A DNA stretch of 64,000 nt from Phlebotomus papatasi (Eukaryota > Arthropoda > Insecta > Diptera > Psychodidae), in assembly GCF_024763615.1 (NCBI RefSeq), contig NC_077223.1, positions 39,928,627-39,992,626 of the forward strand. The letters are read 5' to 3'. Shown here piece by piece: positions 1 to 11,269 of this stretch. Made by a program: the position numbers and the translations under genes. The notes beneath the pieces are model-generated. The model searched no databases, was not told the origin of the DNA, and worked only from the letters and a program-made list of their open reading frames with translations. Each line of letters starts with the position of its first letter. The first letter of the stretch is position 1.

Positions 1-351
1 GTCTTATATTCTCACTACTAATAAATTTATTATGAGCATAATGTTTTAAGAATATAAGAACTATTTTAAATAGATTTGATAATAATCGCCCGAACAACTA
101 ATTTTCATTAGTAATCGCGTCTAAACTTTTCTAAGAGTGTGGCATTTATTTTATTCAATCCTAGAGATATTCCGCACAGAAGCAATTTTTTAAAGTTGCG
201 AAATAAGAAAGATTTTTAAAAAGTCAACAGCGTTCTTCAATTTGCATAATTCTTAGTCACTTTTTGTATTATTTCATGACTCATTAAAAAACTCAAGTAA
301 AGCCCTGCAGAATACGAATTAGATTAGAGTGACAAGAAATTTAATACAGTA

Positions 352-543
352 GGGTAAAGTGGTACTAGTTGGACAGGGTTTTTTTTCTTGATAAATTTGG
401 TACTTAATTTTTATTTGTATATTTTTAATGCTTTAGTTTTACAATTTGTTTCCTTGTACTTAAAAAAAAATTAGTACTGTATTTATCAAGAAAAAATCCC
501 TGTCCAACTTGTTACACTATGTCCAACTTGTATCTTTTTACCC
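352..543. mobile_element. Short TA-flanked inverted-repeat element (MITE-like)
   Basis: The left end reads GGGTAAAGTGG and the right end is its approximate complement (TCTTTTTACCC). Inside, CTTGATAAAT near 389 pairs with ATTTATCAAG near 481, and the phrase GTCCAACTTGT recurs. A TA dinucleotide flanks both ends (350-351, 544-545). There is no coding capacity. A relative lies at 21280-21403. Confidence 0.7.
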
Positions 544-623
544 TATGACTCTTATTGTGTCGACGTTTTTATTTGCTAAAATTTAGTTATTTATTTCATG
601 TAGTTACGTGTTTAGTCTATCAA

Positions 624-752
624 GGCCTCTACACATTGGGAACAATTGTCGTTAAAAAATATTTTTTTTAAGAAAATTGCACTGCAGTGTAGGTGCAAAT
701 GTCGAAATTCTGTCAAAAATACAATTTTTTAGAAAAATTGGCCCCAAGTTGT
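624..752. mobile_element. Degenerate MITE, 'GGCCTCTACACATTGGG' family
   Basis: It begins GGCCTCTACACATTGGGAAC and ends in a decayed complement (AAAAATTGGCCCCAAGTT). The best preserved member is at 22584-22720. Other members are near 12593, 38825 and 56586. It is non-coding. Confidence 0.55.
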
Positions 753-1092
753 CTTAAAATTTCATGTTTTTATTAACCAAAATAATTTACAAGTTTGACA
801 TCTATCCTAAAATTTTACACATTACATCAAGAGTGTTCATAAAAAATTTTTGCGTTGACACTATTGGAGTCGTACTGTATTCTTTCTTGACGTACATTTG
901 TTTTTCTTTATGAAAAAATATTTACTGGTGCTGGTTCTTATATGAGATGCTATAATTGTGATCATTCTTACACAAATATTTGAAATTTTGTCATTTGTAT
1001 TAACGATATTTTTTAATCCGTTTACCTCACGCATGTCATTTTTTTTGTAATAATAAGCAAGACAAATTTTCTAAATATTTTTTATGACATTA

Positions 1093-2003
1093 GGGGAGAC
1101 TGGGGCAAAAAGTCACAAATCGAAAATTTCAAAATTCAATATCTTCCAAGATAAATAAAATAGCGACTTAAAATTTTTTTCATAGATGGCCTCCATAGGC
1201 CTTCTTCAATGTCGTAAGTTTCTTAGAATTCGAACAAGCAATTTAGAAAATAGAAAATTACGAAATTTTTAGCCATATTTTTGAAATATTTTCCGTGTAG
1301 AAGATATCAATTATTAGCTATTTATTTTAAATTTGATGCGCTGGTGAATATTTCTTAAATTATCTGGATATTCTTTGAATACGAATCCGCTATCTATTTT
1401 ACAATTTTACAGAGATTCTTTTCTCCAGAAATCCTTTTATTAAAAACGACCACTTGGGGTAAAAAGTAACAAAAGCTATGGAGTAAAAACTAACAAAAAC
1501 CTAAGCTATTTCTGATGTCTTACGGCGAAAAAAAACGTCAATGTCATGTGTCGCCGCTTGATGTTTGCATTGGTCAAACGATTTGCAGTCTTTTGTGTGT
1601 TTTTTTTTTGTAAAATAGGTTGAAATGCGCTTTTCTCGCTCAGATAGAGAAAACGGTATTTTACAAAGATGTAGAGGAATAAATTTTCAATGAAAATATG
1701 TAATCTAGTCAATCTAGTTATATAATTTAAATTTACGGAATCCCGTAATAAAGCGAATTAAAATGTGATAGTATCTCATCTGGTACTATTTGCCCCAGCA
1801 TTTTTGAGAATGATCACAAAATTACCTTTTAGGAAACGGCTCGATAAACGTATTTCCTTACAAAATAGAACAAAGTGACTTTCACAGAGTTGTAGAGCGG
1901 TAAATTTCCTATAAAGCTGTGCTAATTACAAATTTTGAAGGTGCTCGGGTAGCTTGTAAAAAAATAAAGTATCCGTTTTGTGACTTTTTGCCCAAGTCTC
2001 CCC
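1093..2003. mobile_element. 911-bp TA-flanked inverted-repeat element
   Basis: The left terminus GGGGAGACTGGGGCAAAAAG and the right terminus CTTTTTGCCCAAGTCTCCCC are inverted repeats, flanked by TA at 1091-1092 and 2004-2005. There is no long ORF, so it is a non-autonomous DNA transposon. A partial copy in reverse orientation forms the frame of the nested block at 15.03-16.22 kb. The short ORF at 1506-1712 has no recognisable similarity. Confidence 0.75.
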
Positions 2004-2727
2004 TACACTAAGGGACACAGAAGTCTAACGTCTGTTGTCTCGATCACCTATTAATATGCAGTTTCAAAAACAGTTACCTCTATTCTAATCTCAAAGGTTT
2101 AAATTTTTAAATCAGCCTTTTAAGGTTGATTCATATTCTCCTATGAATTTTAATTTTAAAGTGCCAAATTCCTTCAATAATTTAAGCTAAAATGTAATAG
2201 ATTTAAAAAAGTAACGGAGCTGAAATGGAAATGTCAAACTTCTTTAAAATTTATTTAATTTCAAATTTGAAGCTCGCTTCGAAGGACCTTTCAAACTAGA
2301 TTTAGAATGTCAAAATACTTGAATTTTTTTTTGATTTTGAAAAAAAAAATCACCGTATTTTATCATTTATGTTTGTAATATTTATTATTATTTTGCACTT
2401 ATTTATTCACTTCAGTCTTGGAAGGAATACAGATTACATAATAATACGGTGTGAAACAATTTTCAAATTTTCACAAATTAAAAAAAAAACTTAAAGTTTT
2501 CTTTAATTTTTTGTCAAGAGTGTTTTGGAATTTATAAAATTTTTTAGTAGTTGATACCCCTGATATGAATTGAATGATAAGGTGAAAGAGACAAACCAGT
2601 GATAAGCCCAGATAAGCTTATGGTAGCGTAGCTGATAACCTTTATAAGTAATCTCGGAATGTACTGCACCCGTAATGCTCACAAATTCGATTTTGAGTTG
2701 AATCTCAGTAATAAAGATCCGCGCCTA

Positions 2728-2986
2728 CCCAAGAAGCAAAATAGCTGCCTTATAGAACCAAGTATTAGACAAATCTTTTAGTGCACTTTTAAAAGACTTA
2801 AAGTGATAATTTTCTGTTGAAATTCTTATAGAAGCTCTTAAGATCCTTAAGAGTGCGCCACTTTACTTATAGTAATCTCAGTGATGGAACCAAGAGCGTT
2901 ATAAGCACATAAAAAGATTTTTAGTTCTATAGTGCCTTACTTAGGGAATTCTACAAGACTACATTAAGAAAAAAATGCTTCTTGGG
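2728..2986. mobile_element. 259-bp inverted-repeat element with CCCAAGAAGC ends
   Basis: The ends CCCAAGAAGCA and TGCTTCTTGGG are perfect complements flanked by TA on both sides. The interior phrase GCCTTATAGAACCAAG recurs at about 30973, where a second, partly decayed copy extends to about 31150. Confidence 0.7.
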
Positions 2987-3314
2987 TAGCCCTAGAATGG
3001 TTCTAGATTTTTCGTCCTGGAACTTTTTTCTATTTAGTTTTAATCTTTTTCGTATTTATATGAGAAAAGTTTAAAATATAAATTAATAAATAATTTAACT
3101 AATTTATATACTAATTTAATAACTAATTAAAAGTTTAAAAGATGTAAAAGAAAAGTAATATAATTTTTGTCAGGTAATAAAGGTTTTCATAGTCTTTCTC
3201 CATCTTCTCCAAGACATTGGAAAAAATTTATTTTCTCAGAGGCTTTTTTCAATAAAAATTTAAGGTGATCACAGAGCGATTAAAGATGACCATTTAATTG
3301 TTATGGGCACTCAA

Positions 3315-3391
3315 TGGGTTAAATTGTAGAGCACTCGCTCTATGATGCAAGTGTCCCAGGGGTCCCAGGTTCGAATCCTGTTTTGGTAACC
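3315..3391 (+). other. tRNA-like sequence (pseudo-tRNA or SINE head)
   Basis: A perfect Pol III B-box (GGTTCGAATCC, 3368-3378) is preceded by GTAGAGCACTCGCTC and an anticodon-like stem (CACTCGC with GCAAGTG). The A-box region is poor and the acceptor stem does not close cleanly, so I do not call a functional tRNA. It directly abuts the inverted-repeat element that starts at about 3395. Confidence 0.35.
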
Positions 3392-3394
3392 AGT

Positions 3395-3620
3395 GAGGGA
3401 ATTCTGTAATGATATGACAATGTCATATGATAAATTTTCGTAGTAAATTCGGGAGTAGAATAATCCAAAAAGCCATTGAGCTTCGAATGGACATTCCAAG
3501 CAGCTCTATCAAGTTCTCAGTAATTTATGTGAATTTGATTTTTTTTATTTATCCGAATTTACGAAATAAAATTTGTAAAATTTGTAATATGACATTGTCA
3601 TAGTGTTACTGAATTCCTCT
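3395..3620. mobile_element. MITE-like element with GAGGGAATTCTGTAA ends
   Basis: The left end GAGGGAATTCTGTAATG is mirrored by TTACTGAATTCCTC on the right, and GACAATGTCAT occurs near both ends. A longer relative is at 54370-54714. It is non-coding. Confidence 0.6.
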
Positions 3621-3639
3621 ATAGAATTTTTTTTGGCAT

Positions 3640-3812
3640 GAAGCGTGTTCGAATTGTATCCAGTGAGCTTCACTGCACTTGATTCCACGGGGCATGGGAC
3701 TGACAACCCCATCCCCATATAACAAAAGTAATAATGATTGTTCCGAACTCTCTTAGCAAGAAGGCCTTCCTCTATGGAACGTTATGCCACCATTATTGTT
3801 ATTATTATAAAG
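3640..3812 (+). mobile_element. Probable 3' tail of a non-LTR retrotransposon
   Basis: A segment richer in G+C than its flanks contains GGGACTGACAACCCCATCCC and AAGGCCTTCCTCTATGGAAC, and ends in an (ATT)n tract at about 3790-3808. This ending is typical of 5'-truncated insect LINE insertions. No reverse-transcriptase coding is present in the window, so the assignment rests only on tail style and is tentative. Confidence 0.4.
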
Positions 3813-4592
3813 TTCAAGAGCTAAAGCGACTCTATTTTATCCAATGTCAACTCACCTTTTTAATGCTATTTTAACAATGTTTTGTGTTTTGTTTATTTGT
3901 TGGTAATAGCTAGCAACAATTTTTAAATACCCTTTTAATTGAAAAAAAAGAAAAACAAAATTCAAATAATTACCCAGTATAAGTGATTTAATATTCATTA
4001 AGTCAAAATGAAATATTTCTAATTAAAATAAACTAAAAGAAGGATAGGCCATTATTTTATTTATATTAATTTAATGATATTGTTTATTGTGATTTTTGGC
4101 TTTTGTACGTCAAATATTTTCTAATAAAAATGATGTCGGTAGATTCTCTTTATATGTCTTTTTCATATAAAAAAGCAATAATATCACAGTTCCTTAGGAG
4201 AATTTGAATAAAAAGTATTTTGGCGTAATGTGTTACCTCTGAAAAACAACGAAAGTAGGGAAATCCAAGTTTTTTGCATAAATTATTTAACATCTCGTTA
4301 GGTATTATAATATTGTAATCTATGTGCTCTTATCTTTAAGGGAGAGCCTGAATTACAAGTTCACAAAAAACATTTTTCATTGTTTTGTAAAGGGTTACAC
4401 GTAGGTCACGCACACTTAAAAAGAGCATAATTTCTTTTTAATTTTCTTTCGACGACGTAAAAAAATATTTATTTCAAGCTCTTAAACATACAAAAGTGCA
4501 AAATGTTCACATGTTATGGCCTGATTTTTAAAGACGTTTTTTTTTTTTTGAAAAACTTACTTTGCGGTGGACAAGATTTCTCTCTCAGAGTA

Positions 4593-4807
4593 GGGGAAAG
4601 TGCTCTCCCTTCGAACGTTCATACCTTCGAATAATGTGAATTTCTTTTGTTTTTCGTGAGAGATTTGCACTGAATTATCACGGAATTATCAACAATTGAT
4701 GATAAGCCAACTAATATTTAATAGAAATATGTAAGTCTCTTAGAAAAACTAAAAGAAAATTCACATTATTCGAAGGCATGAACGTTCGAAGGGAGAGTAC
4801 TTTCCCC
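4593..4807. mobile_element. 215-bp MITE with long terminal inverted repeats, copy 1
   Basis: The termini GGGGAAAGTGCTCTCCCTTC and its complement form arms of about 55 bp that include GAACGTTCAT and CGAATAATGTGAATTT. TA flanks are at 4591-4592 and 4808-4809. A second copy is at 38016-38228. Confidence 0.85.
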
Positions 4808-5130
4808 TATATTCATCACACTTCAAAAAAATAATTTTTCCGATTAATGGATGGAGTTAAACCCGTATTTTTAAAGTTTTGAAATTATTTCAGACAATAG
4901 TTTAAATGTTGTATTTTTAAAATTTGAATAAATATTATATAGAAGAAAATCAGAGAAAATATGCTGTTTTCCAGTCTTTTTAACCCACGTAACCCCTAAA
5001 TCGATAGATAAAACTAATCTAAGAATATATCATAAAAATTTGAGAAGCCAATTCGAAATATTTTCGAAGATATAAAAACCGAAACCATATGGAGAGCCGG
5101 GCTGGTTTGTAAACGTTCAGAGGAACAGTA

Positions 5131-6001
5131 GGGCAAATGTCGTAATTGAAAACCATTTCCAGACGCTTTAACTTTGACAGAAGATTCAACACATTAAATT
5201 CATATTTTTTTTGAAGTGAATTAGATAAATTTGCTCCTTGACTATTCTAGAATGTTACTGTTTAGTGAAAATTCTTTAGATATAATTTGAAAACTTCTTA
5301 AATACAATAAAAATACGCGAGTGTAAAATGCTTCTATTGGAAACAAATTAATCCAAATGGAGACAAGGGAAAGTTTCTAATTGGAGACAAACAGTGTAAG
5401 TGAAACCACGACGAAAGACTTCCAAAACCTTGTTCAGTTGCACTTGATTGAGTGCAGAATTTGTTCTTATTCCTGGTCTTTTCTCCTTTCCCATCTAAAA
5501 CAATTAGAAAATCTCTCCAAAAAAAAATCATATTTCCGGAGTTTCCTATTAAAGCATTTGCAGACACTTCAGAAAAAACCCTTTTTGTTCACGAAATAGG
5601 TAATTATTTCATTTGAAAACTTCACGTACCGTTAACAATAAAGATTAGCACTTAATTTAACTAAAATTAGCTAGAATTGTAACATTAAATGTTAAACAAA
5701 ACGAATAAACAACAGTCACCTCATTGTGTTTTTCATTGGAAACATGGTCGATTGATGAAGAATTCGATGGTGAAAAGGTACACTTTTAATTTTTCTGAGA
5801 AATTAACAAATTAAAATGTGTGAATATGAATGGATTTTCGCTTTATTTGGAGCAAAATTAACTAAATAATAAAACTGTGGTATAGAAAATATATAAATAT
5901 AATAATTTAGTACTGTATTTATCATGAAAACAATGACGTTTCCATTTGGAGTAGCAAAAAAATTCCATTTGGAGCAGGTTTTAAATTAGCTTAATTTACC
6001 C
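5131..6001. mobile_element. Candidate 0.87-kb TA-flanked element
   Basis: The left end GGGCAAATGTCGTAATTG and the complement of the right end (GGGTAAATTAAGCTAATT) are similar but diverged, and both are flanked by TA. The phrase CATTTGGAG recurs inside. The short ORFs at 5334-5599 on both strands look like chance openings. Confidence 0.5.
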
Positions 6002-6269
6002 TATATCAAAATAAATATAAAAATATTTACCATTTTTACGATTTTGTCGAAATGGCCGGGAAGGTAACAAAAAACTTATGAACGGATTGAAATCACTAAA
6101 GGCCAGCTCTTTAGAATTTACTTGTCTTCTAGTTTAACATAAATGGTTGTTGATTTTTTTTAAACATTCTCCTTGCAGTCAATTTATTCTAAAATAAGTT
6201 CTTTTTTTTATATTATTGAAAAGGTTCCAATTTCACATATTTCCCTGGTTTTCCTTGGTTTAACTATTA

Positions 6270-6695
6270 GGGTAAGTGTGCCAAATTTCGGCATAGTGGC
6301 ATGCAAGCGTCAAAGTCTTAAGTTTGAAATATAATATTTTAAATAAAAATTGATTTTTTTATTCTTTCTTCTGAAAGAGTGTTGCTTGGAACCTTGTAAA
6401 GAGTTTACCGTCTTCATTTACTCTAAAATCATTCTTAAAACATTTTAAAATGAATAAAAATATAGACATAGCTTTGGTGCCCTACTTCGGCCACCTTCAT
6501 TCTCATAGTTCCTTGCACTTCGAGAATTCTTACAATATCTTTTTCACGTTATCTCGTTTGTCGAACCTACACTTTTTGTTATTCTTTTGCATTGTATAAT
6601 CTCTAGAGTAAGTAAAATCTAAGAGTTCATGGACATTCGAGAAACAAAAAAGGTGACCAAAATTGCAAGCTGGCCGGAATTTGGCACACTTACCC
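6270..6695. mobile_element. 426-bp MITE, 'GGGTAAGTGTGCCAAATTTC' family, copy 1
   Basis: The termini GGGTAAGTGTGCCAAATTTC and GAATTTGGCACACTTACCC are inverted repeats with TA on each side (6268-6269, 6696-6697). It is closely similar to, and the same length as, the copy at 43840-44265. More diverged copies are at 39015-39408 and 43197-43512. The 60-codon ORF inside is a chance opening. Confidence 0.9.
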
Positions 6696-6869
6696 TACTT
6701 ATAAGAATTCAATTTTCTTTAGATTATTTTTATTTTCACACAACTAGGCGCTCCAGTAAACTATCCTCTAGACTAGACCGTCATTTTATATTTTTTCTAG
6801 AAGTATTTTAAGCCCTTATCTTTAAACATACATCACAAATTTCAAGAAGCTTATAGTCGTTTCATTGTA

Positions 6870-7855
6870 GGGGAAAGTGACCATGCTTAATACTGTAAAA
6901 TGATGTCCAAGGTTTGTGATTATTTTCTGATTAACACACAAACCGAAGCGATTCTTGCACTATGACAAAAAAATGTCTGACTTATTAGGTTCATAATCCA
7001 ACCTCAAATAGTTCCTGGAAATCCTTAGATTTTCCTCAAGAAGAAAATGGAAATCCAGTAGCGATTTTTATACAAGTTGGGTCCGGGGCCTTCCTGTATA
7101 ATAATTGATTCGACAATTCGGAGGCCCATATTCACTGCAAAAAATTCACCGGATACAAAAAATTGCACATCAATATTTAGACGGAACTCTAATCTATCTG
7201 CTTAAGTCGTTTATATGACTGGTTATTAGTTTTAAAATCACTTTTATGTAATTTTTCTAAGCCATGTTTTTATGACATTAGGGCGCTAGCGAAAACTATT
7301 TTTTCACTTTGAGTCCATGAAAATGTCATTCTGCAACCTTAAAATTCAGGCAACAGGGTTGAAGATTATGTCAATTGTCTATAAAATTGGCGGATTGCAA
7401 TATGTGTAATTATGAAATAATCACATCTAATGATATAGTTGCCACATTAAAATTATCATTCATGGACCCTTCTTAGAATATAGGATGGACACAAGTAGAA
7501 TTTATGAATTTGTTACCATCCACAAAAACAGTGTCCACCAATTAAAAATATTTTTACATAAATATTAGTACTGATGAACCCTCTATGTGTCTATGATAGT
7601 AGTTTTCCTGTACAGCGACATTAATTAAGAAATACTTATGAAATATCATGTATCGAAATTACAGTTTTGGGCCTATTTTTGATTTTTGCTTCCTGAAACT
7701 AGGAAAAAAAGAGCTAGGATCCTAATTTTTTTAGGAAATGTGAGGCTTAGCACCAGCTATTGAAATATATTGCGATGAGTCATAACTATTGATTAACATA
7801 GGAAAAAAATAGTTATTATCAAGCTTGGATCGTATCAAGCATGGTCACTTTCCCC
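6870..7855. mobile_element. Nearly 1-kb TA-flanked inverted-repeat element
   Basis: The ends GGGGAAAGTGACCATGCTT and AAGCATGGTCACTTTCCCC are near-perfect complements flanked by TA. No ORF encodes a transposase, so it would depend on a transposase supplied elsewhere. Confidence 0.85.
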
Positions 7856-8463
7856 TACTCCAAAAAAATCGCGACATTTTTTCTTGCAAGTTTTTGGCTC
7901 CTTGTTCATGCAGAATCCCCCTCTAAAAGTTTTTTGGAGCATAATTCTTTAGTTTCTTAAAATGTCTGCCTGAATTAGAAATAAATAAAACCAGGGCTTT
8001 AATTAGAAGGAAATAAGTAAAATTCTTTTATTTATTAGATTTTTTGCGTAATATCTTTAAAATTAAATTGAGAAATTAATGTTTTTATTGTTAGAATGCC
8101 TTTTTCACATTTTATGTCAGAATTCGACAATATTAAAGCAATTTTCATCAACAACAAAATGCAAAAGTCAGCACTGATCAGCAATTTTTTTTTCTCCAAA
8201 TCAAAACTCCTCTATACTTACTTTGAATACCAAATTATCGTGTTTATGGCTCTTTCTTGAATAGATACTCAAAATGACAAAAATTTCAGAGTTATTCCAC
8301 CATCAAATAAAGCTAGTAAAAAAAAAACATTTCGTGAAATTCTCGCGAAATTCCACTAATCCACTTCATTGTCGCTTTGTGACTAATAAAATAACGAGAA
8401 ACATATGGCTGAGAATTACTTGAACCAAGTGTCTAAATGTTCTACCTTTGTGTCTTGCTGTTG

Positions 8464-9420
8464 TGATCATTTGGCGAACTGCGTGTCACGATCACGATAA
8501 CTTAGCATACTTCCGAGTAATCTCTGTGGGAGCAGGAAGCTTCTGGTGGGTGGATATATTTATCAAAAACTGATCAAAGAATTTGCATATTAAATTGTGA
8601 TTGTGAGAGAAAGAAAACGGGATAAAGAGTCGTGGAGTTGATTCATGTTTGTTTTGTCGGTCTTTTTTTGCGTAGCGTGTGAAATGAAAAATAAAGAATT
8701 GTAGAATGTTTATCTTGGACGAGCAAACACTTTAGCCACATGATCCATGATCTAGAATTCAAGTGATGGGGTATAGAGGATAAATATGCGATGTTGATAA
8801 AAATGATTTTTATATTATTGTTCAGGGCGATCATTGAGTGATAGCAACAATCTTGAGGACAGTTTGAAATCGCAATTATTTGAACTTTAGATCATGTTCA
8901 TACGTCACTGATCTTGAGTTTTTCTTTTTATTGTTGAGACGCGATCATAAAATGCCTGAGATGGTGATCGTGAAATTCCGATCATTGCACTTCCACTTCA
9001 TAGGAATTTTCAAACTCTTTTTCTCTTTCTTTCTTTTTTTATAAACCATAAAAGTGAGAAGAAATCGACCGAAGAGACACTTTTACCAACTTTACTTTGA
9101 TTTTTATTAAAAAGATTTCACAGCAAATAAAAATTTGTAATCTTCGGTGATGTTCACATGGGAGATCACCTTGACGGTTTTAATCGTTTTAATGCTATGC
9201 AAAAAAAAGAAATTCTGAAAATAACTCACGCTGGCGATCAATCACTAATTGAAGGTCAAGTTCATCTTAAAATCTGGACATTTTTATGCATCCACTGATG
9301 CATTAATGATCTCAATAGTGAGAAATGTGGCCGATAATTGCCGATATAGGAAGATTTATGAACATAGATGAATAATTACATTTGCTAACATACTCCCATG
9401 TTCTCTTAAGTAAGATGATC
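8464..9420. promoter_or_regulatory. GATC-rich island, candidate cis-regulatory module
   Basis: I count 15 GATC tetramers in about 960 bp, many as CGATCA, TGATCG or CACGATCAC. Composition predicts only about three per kb at roughly one-third G+C. The stretch lacks the inverted-repeat elements that fill neighbouring DNA. It lies just downstream of the yellow-family gene's 3' end. The regulatory role is inference. Confidence 0.35.
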
Positions 9421-9654
9421 GTGACACATTTCCACGTCTATTCAATTCATTATTTATCACTCTTTGCTTTCCAGTTCTTTTATTTTTTTTTCGAAACCAC
9501 ACGATAAAATTTTCACTCTCTGTGTATTGCTTCAGAATTGCACAAAGAGTCTTCAGAGAGTAATATATAATGAGGTCATGTACACGATCGTCTCAAAACT
9601 GAACGTTTTTTTTTGTCTTCCATACAGAAAAATCTTACAATGTTATTTGAAATT

Positions 9655-9665
9655 TTTATTTTATT
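9655..9665 (-). terminator. Tandem poly(A) signals of the yellow-family gene
   Basis: Two overlapping AATAAA hexamers on the minus strand (9665-9660 and 9660-9655) begin about 20 nt past the stop codon. This implies a very short 3' UTR. Confidence 0.7.
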
Positions 9666-9685
9666 CAAATTTAAAAAAAAAACCG

Positions 9686-11106
9686 TTAATGTGCCATGTA
9701 CTGCCAGGTTATTTCATCTCCAATTCCATAATCATTCTCGCAAACGGTCCCCTTAATGGCATCAATTACCTTAACCCTATGCGTCCTGGAATTGTACTCG
9801 CTCAGGTCTAAATCCTCCGTCGATCCAAATATCACATTGACCTTGCATGAGTGCATCCAGAGGTATCCTTCTGAATCCACTTGGATATCTGTAAATAATT
9901 CTTGATCGTCGGATTTATAAACCACGCCTATGTAGTTGGGATTGAAGGGTTTGGCTACATTCCAACATTTCACAGCTCCCGAATTCATTTGTGCGAAAAA
10001 CATTACACCACAATTGAGATCCAGGAACTGACGATGAATTTGTCCATCACACCCATGGTACCCTACCATCCGGAACTCCCCATCAGCGTGGGTACTTGAT
10101 GATTTCTTTTGATTCCTTAGGGTTTTTGTGGTAGTTGCGTAGGATGCAAGAGTCGATCCTGGTGCATAGTAAACAATCCGATTACCCTTTTTATCCGGCC
10201 ACCCAAGAGTCATGCTCAGAACACCATAGCGTATCTGATAGTCCCCAAGATAAGTTTCACTTTCAACTGGATCAAAAGATGGATGGTTGTCAAATTTCCA
10301 AAATTCATTCTTACTATAGTCATAGACTATTATAGATCGATCCACAATATTCGTTATATATAGCATTGGATTGTCACATCCACCCTTCTTGGTTTGATGA
10401 TCTATGGTCAAGTACACGAATCCCAGAGAATCGTACCAGAGACTATCTGGAATCTCTACTCTAACAATCACTGGGAAATTTCTCGAAACGCAACCATTTG
10501 ATGGTAGTTCAAAGACAACTATTGCGGGGTTTTGCACTTGATACCGTTTACCATCCTTAGCCCTTACAACTCCTGTATCAACAACGTACGCCCTATTGCA
10601 ACTATCATCAATTGTTGGATGATACGTCGAAATGATACGGAGGTCCTTTTGATAGTAAGAGCTTGGCTGTTTTTCATAATCGTAATCTGATGCCTTCAAC
10701 GTGTTGACCTCGTAGTTCGGAAAGCCCCAGATATAAGGACTAGTACCTTTGGAGTAGTCACTTATGCAAAAAGCATTGAGTGTTGAAGGAATACCTTCTC
10801 TAAGTCTTCCAATGCATGCAAACATCAGGCCACTCTGAGCATGGTAAGAAACTCCCAAAATATTATTATTGGTTGGGATGTAATAGGGGTACTTTCCGAT
10901 GTACGCATCCTCTGAAAATTACCCGAAAACTTGATAAATTTTCCAGTTAAAAAAAATCCACATTAACACTGACCTTTTAAGGGTAAATTTTCAAAGTTTA
11001 CATCCTTCCACCAGTATATATTCTTGACATAGGAATTATCATCTGGATATCCACATTCACTCTGCAGTGGCCAGAAACAAACACTCAAAAGTATCAAGAG
11101 TTTCAT
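9686..11106 (-). CDS. Yellow/major royal jelly family secreted protein
   Basis: Two exons: 11106-10974 (ATG, 133 nt, donor GTCAGT) and 10911-9686 (acceptor TTTTCAG), joined in phase 1, giving 452 residues. Residues 1 to about 18 form a signal peptide (MKLLILLSVCFWPLQ...), so the product is secreted. Family hallmarks follow: GRLREGIPSTL (79-89), FPNYE, DDSCNRAYVVDTG (146-158), PAIVVFEL, MLYITNIVDRSIIVYDY (from 227), CWNV (about 360) and DIQVDSEGYLWMHSC (386-400). These define a six-bladed propeller. The block order closely resembles salivary yellow-related proteins of sand flies, which bind biogenic amines such as serotonin. That ligand role and salivary expression are inference. Other yellow paralogues act in cuticle pigmentation. 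The length is normal for the family, with no frameshift. The 61-bp intron runs 10973-10912. The gene stands alone, with no paralogue visible nearby. Confidence 0.93.
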
Positions 11107-11155
11107 CTTCACCGAGAACTTTCTTCAAACTAAGGTTCTCGAGGTTTCTTTGTGT

Positions 11156-11164
11156 CTTTTTATA
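11156..11164 (-). promoter_or_regulatory. TATA box of the yellow-family gene
   Basis: TATAAAAAG on the minus strand lies about 50 bp upstream of the ATG. A start-site-like TTAGTTTG sits near 11131, about 33 bp downstream of the box, implying a 5' UTR of about 25 nt. A strong TATA promoter suits a highly expressed, tissue-restricted gene. Confidence 0.65.
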
Positions 11165-11269
11165 CCCGAATTTGCCAGTGGACCTTTTTAAACGGGTTCT
11201 GAAAAGTGCAATGATCGAAGAAAGACCAGAGAATATGCGAAAATCCTGAAATATGACCTACATGCAATT

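Noticed and set aside
3315..3391. Functional tRNA gene
   Set aside because: The B-box is perfect, but the A-box is poor, the anticodon loop is irregular and the acceptor stem does not close. Kept only as tRNA-like.
10859..11106. Starting the yellow protein inside exon 2
   Set aside because: An upstream exon with ATG, signal peptide and correct splice phase was found, giving a full-length secreted protein.
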